Below, piece by piece: positions 63,586 through 64,000 of a stretch of 64,000 nt of DNA. A model generated the notes under the pieces. It worked only from the letters and a program-made list of their open reading frames with translations. It had not been told where the DNA came from and ran no database searches. The position numbers were made by a program, and so were the translations under genes. The stretch covers positions 3,165,676-3,229,675 of the forward strand of contig NZ_CP121017.1 of NCBI RefSeq assembly GCF_041468085.1, in the 5' to 3' direction. Source of the stretch: Tistrella mobilis. Its GTDB lineage: Bacteria; Pseudomonadota; Alphaproteobacteria; Tistrellales; Tistrellaceae. Positions within the stretch are counted from its first letter, which is position 1. Each line of letters opens with the position of its first letter.

Positions 63586-64000
63586 TCAGCGATAGCCGGC
63601 AGGATCGGCCGGCAGGCCTGCCTCCTGAACCTCCACCAGATAGCGGAAGCAGTCGGGGCGCGAGCCGTCGAGATCGTCGACGCCATAGACCCGGGCCAGT
63701 TCGCCGCTGGAGGTCGAGGTACCGTTCCAGCGCATCCGCCGGGGGTCTGCCGCCAGCGCCGCAATGCCGCGGCCAAGGAAACGGGGGGTTTCCGAGATGC
63801 AGAAATGCGGCTCCCGCGCGATGGCATCGTGCCAGCCGGCCTCGGTGACGCCATAATGGTCGAGCATCATCTCGGACCGCATCCAGCCGGGCGTCACCGC
63901 GACCGAACAGCAGCCATAAGGCTCAAGATCGCGGGCATGGGCCCAGGCCATCCGGATCACCGACATCTTGGCCAGATCGTAGAAGGGCGACAGCCGGTAG
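63586..64000 (-). CDS. SDR-family oxidoreductase, C-terminal part
   Basis: The frame is open through the window edge at base 64000, so the true start lies outside. The visible part includes the active-site pair in YDLAKMSVIRMAWAHA, then VTPGWMRSEMML and a tail rich in substrate-loop residues. The N-terminal cofactor fold is not in the window. It lies 78 bases downstream-to-upstream of the other SDR gene on the same strand, so both may form one transcript. Confidence 0.8.
   Translation of the reverse strand, partial: YRLSPFYDLAKMSVIRMAWAHARDLEPYGCCSVAVTPGWMRSEMMLDHYGVTEAGWHDAIAREPHFCISETPRFLGRGIAALAADPRRMRWNGTSTSSGELARVYGVDDLDGSRPDCFRYLVEVQEAGLPADPAGYR

Noticed and set aside
1-64000. CRISPR arrays, tRNA or rRNA genes, complete insertion sequences
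   Set aside because: No regular spacer-repeat array, no cloverleaf with invariant bases and no transposase motif was found on reading through.

Overview
The window is very GC-rich, with dense genes and many 4-bp start/stop overlaps. It carries a cyoABCD ubiquinol oxidase operon with SURF1, TRAP transport genes, and FadR- and AraC-type regulators. This fits a metabolically versatile alphaproteobacterium of the Rhodospirillales type (Tistrella-like), but no rRNA or other marker is present, so the taxonomy is inference. No rRNA, tRNA, CRISPR array or intact transposase was seen.

Layout. 1-8.0 kb: the end of an NRPS operon, made of a truncated A-T module, a C-A-MT-MT-T-TE termination module whose adenylation domain holds two different methyltransferases, and an MbtH partner. 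8.0-12.4 kb: a lower-GC insertion with a large SIR2 anti-phage type protein beside a decayed HigB/HigA-like toxin-antitoxin pair. 12.4-20.6 kb: CPBP protease, CynX-type MFS and FadR-type regulator, then surf1 and cyoDCBA, all on the minus strand. 21.2-30.5 kb: a defence-like block with two unknown genes, a type III restriction-modification pair (mod, res) and a RelE-like/UvrD helicase fusion. 30.6-36.9 kb: pdxJ, a gpsA-HAD phosphatase-ggpS operon that looks like glucosylglycerol synthesis, and a divergent GH13 alpha-glucosidase. 36.9-43 kb: a GFA protein, a TetR / (R)-type transaminase / N,N-dimethylformamidase-like operon, and an enoyl-CoA hydratase divergent from an AraC regulator.

43-49.4 kb: a catabolic locus with an FAD-linked 2-hydroxyacid dehydrogenase divergent from a FadR-amidohydrolase fusion protein, followed by a DctPQM TRAP transporter. 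A perfect FadR-type operator lies between the divergent genes. 49.6-53.6 kb: a PL14-like lyase and an alg44-alg8 pair, a c-di-GMP-controlled beta-glycan synthase unit. 54.1-62.8 kb: a seven-gene operon with its own promoter and palindromic operator. It encodes a cystathionine beta-synthase-like PLP enzyme, a DRE-TIM carboligase, a haem-oxygenase-like di-iron (HDO) protein, an FAD/NAD(P) oxygenase-like protein, an ATP-grasp ligase and two paralogous MFS exporters. This looks like an undescribed small-molecule pathway and is the main candidate for a new system. The two exporters are joined by a ladder of three micro-ORFs overlapping by one base each. 62.7-64 kb: two SDR genes, the last one cut by the window edge.
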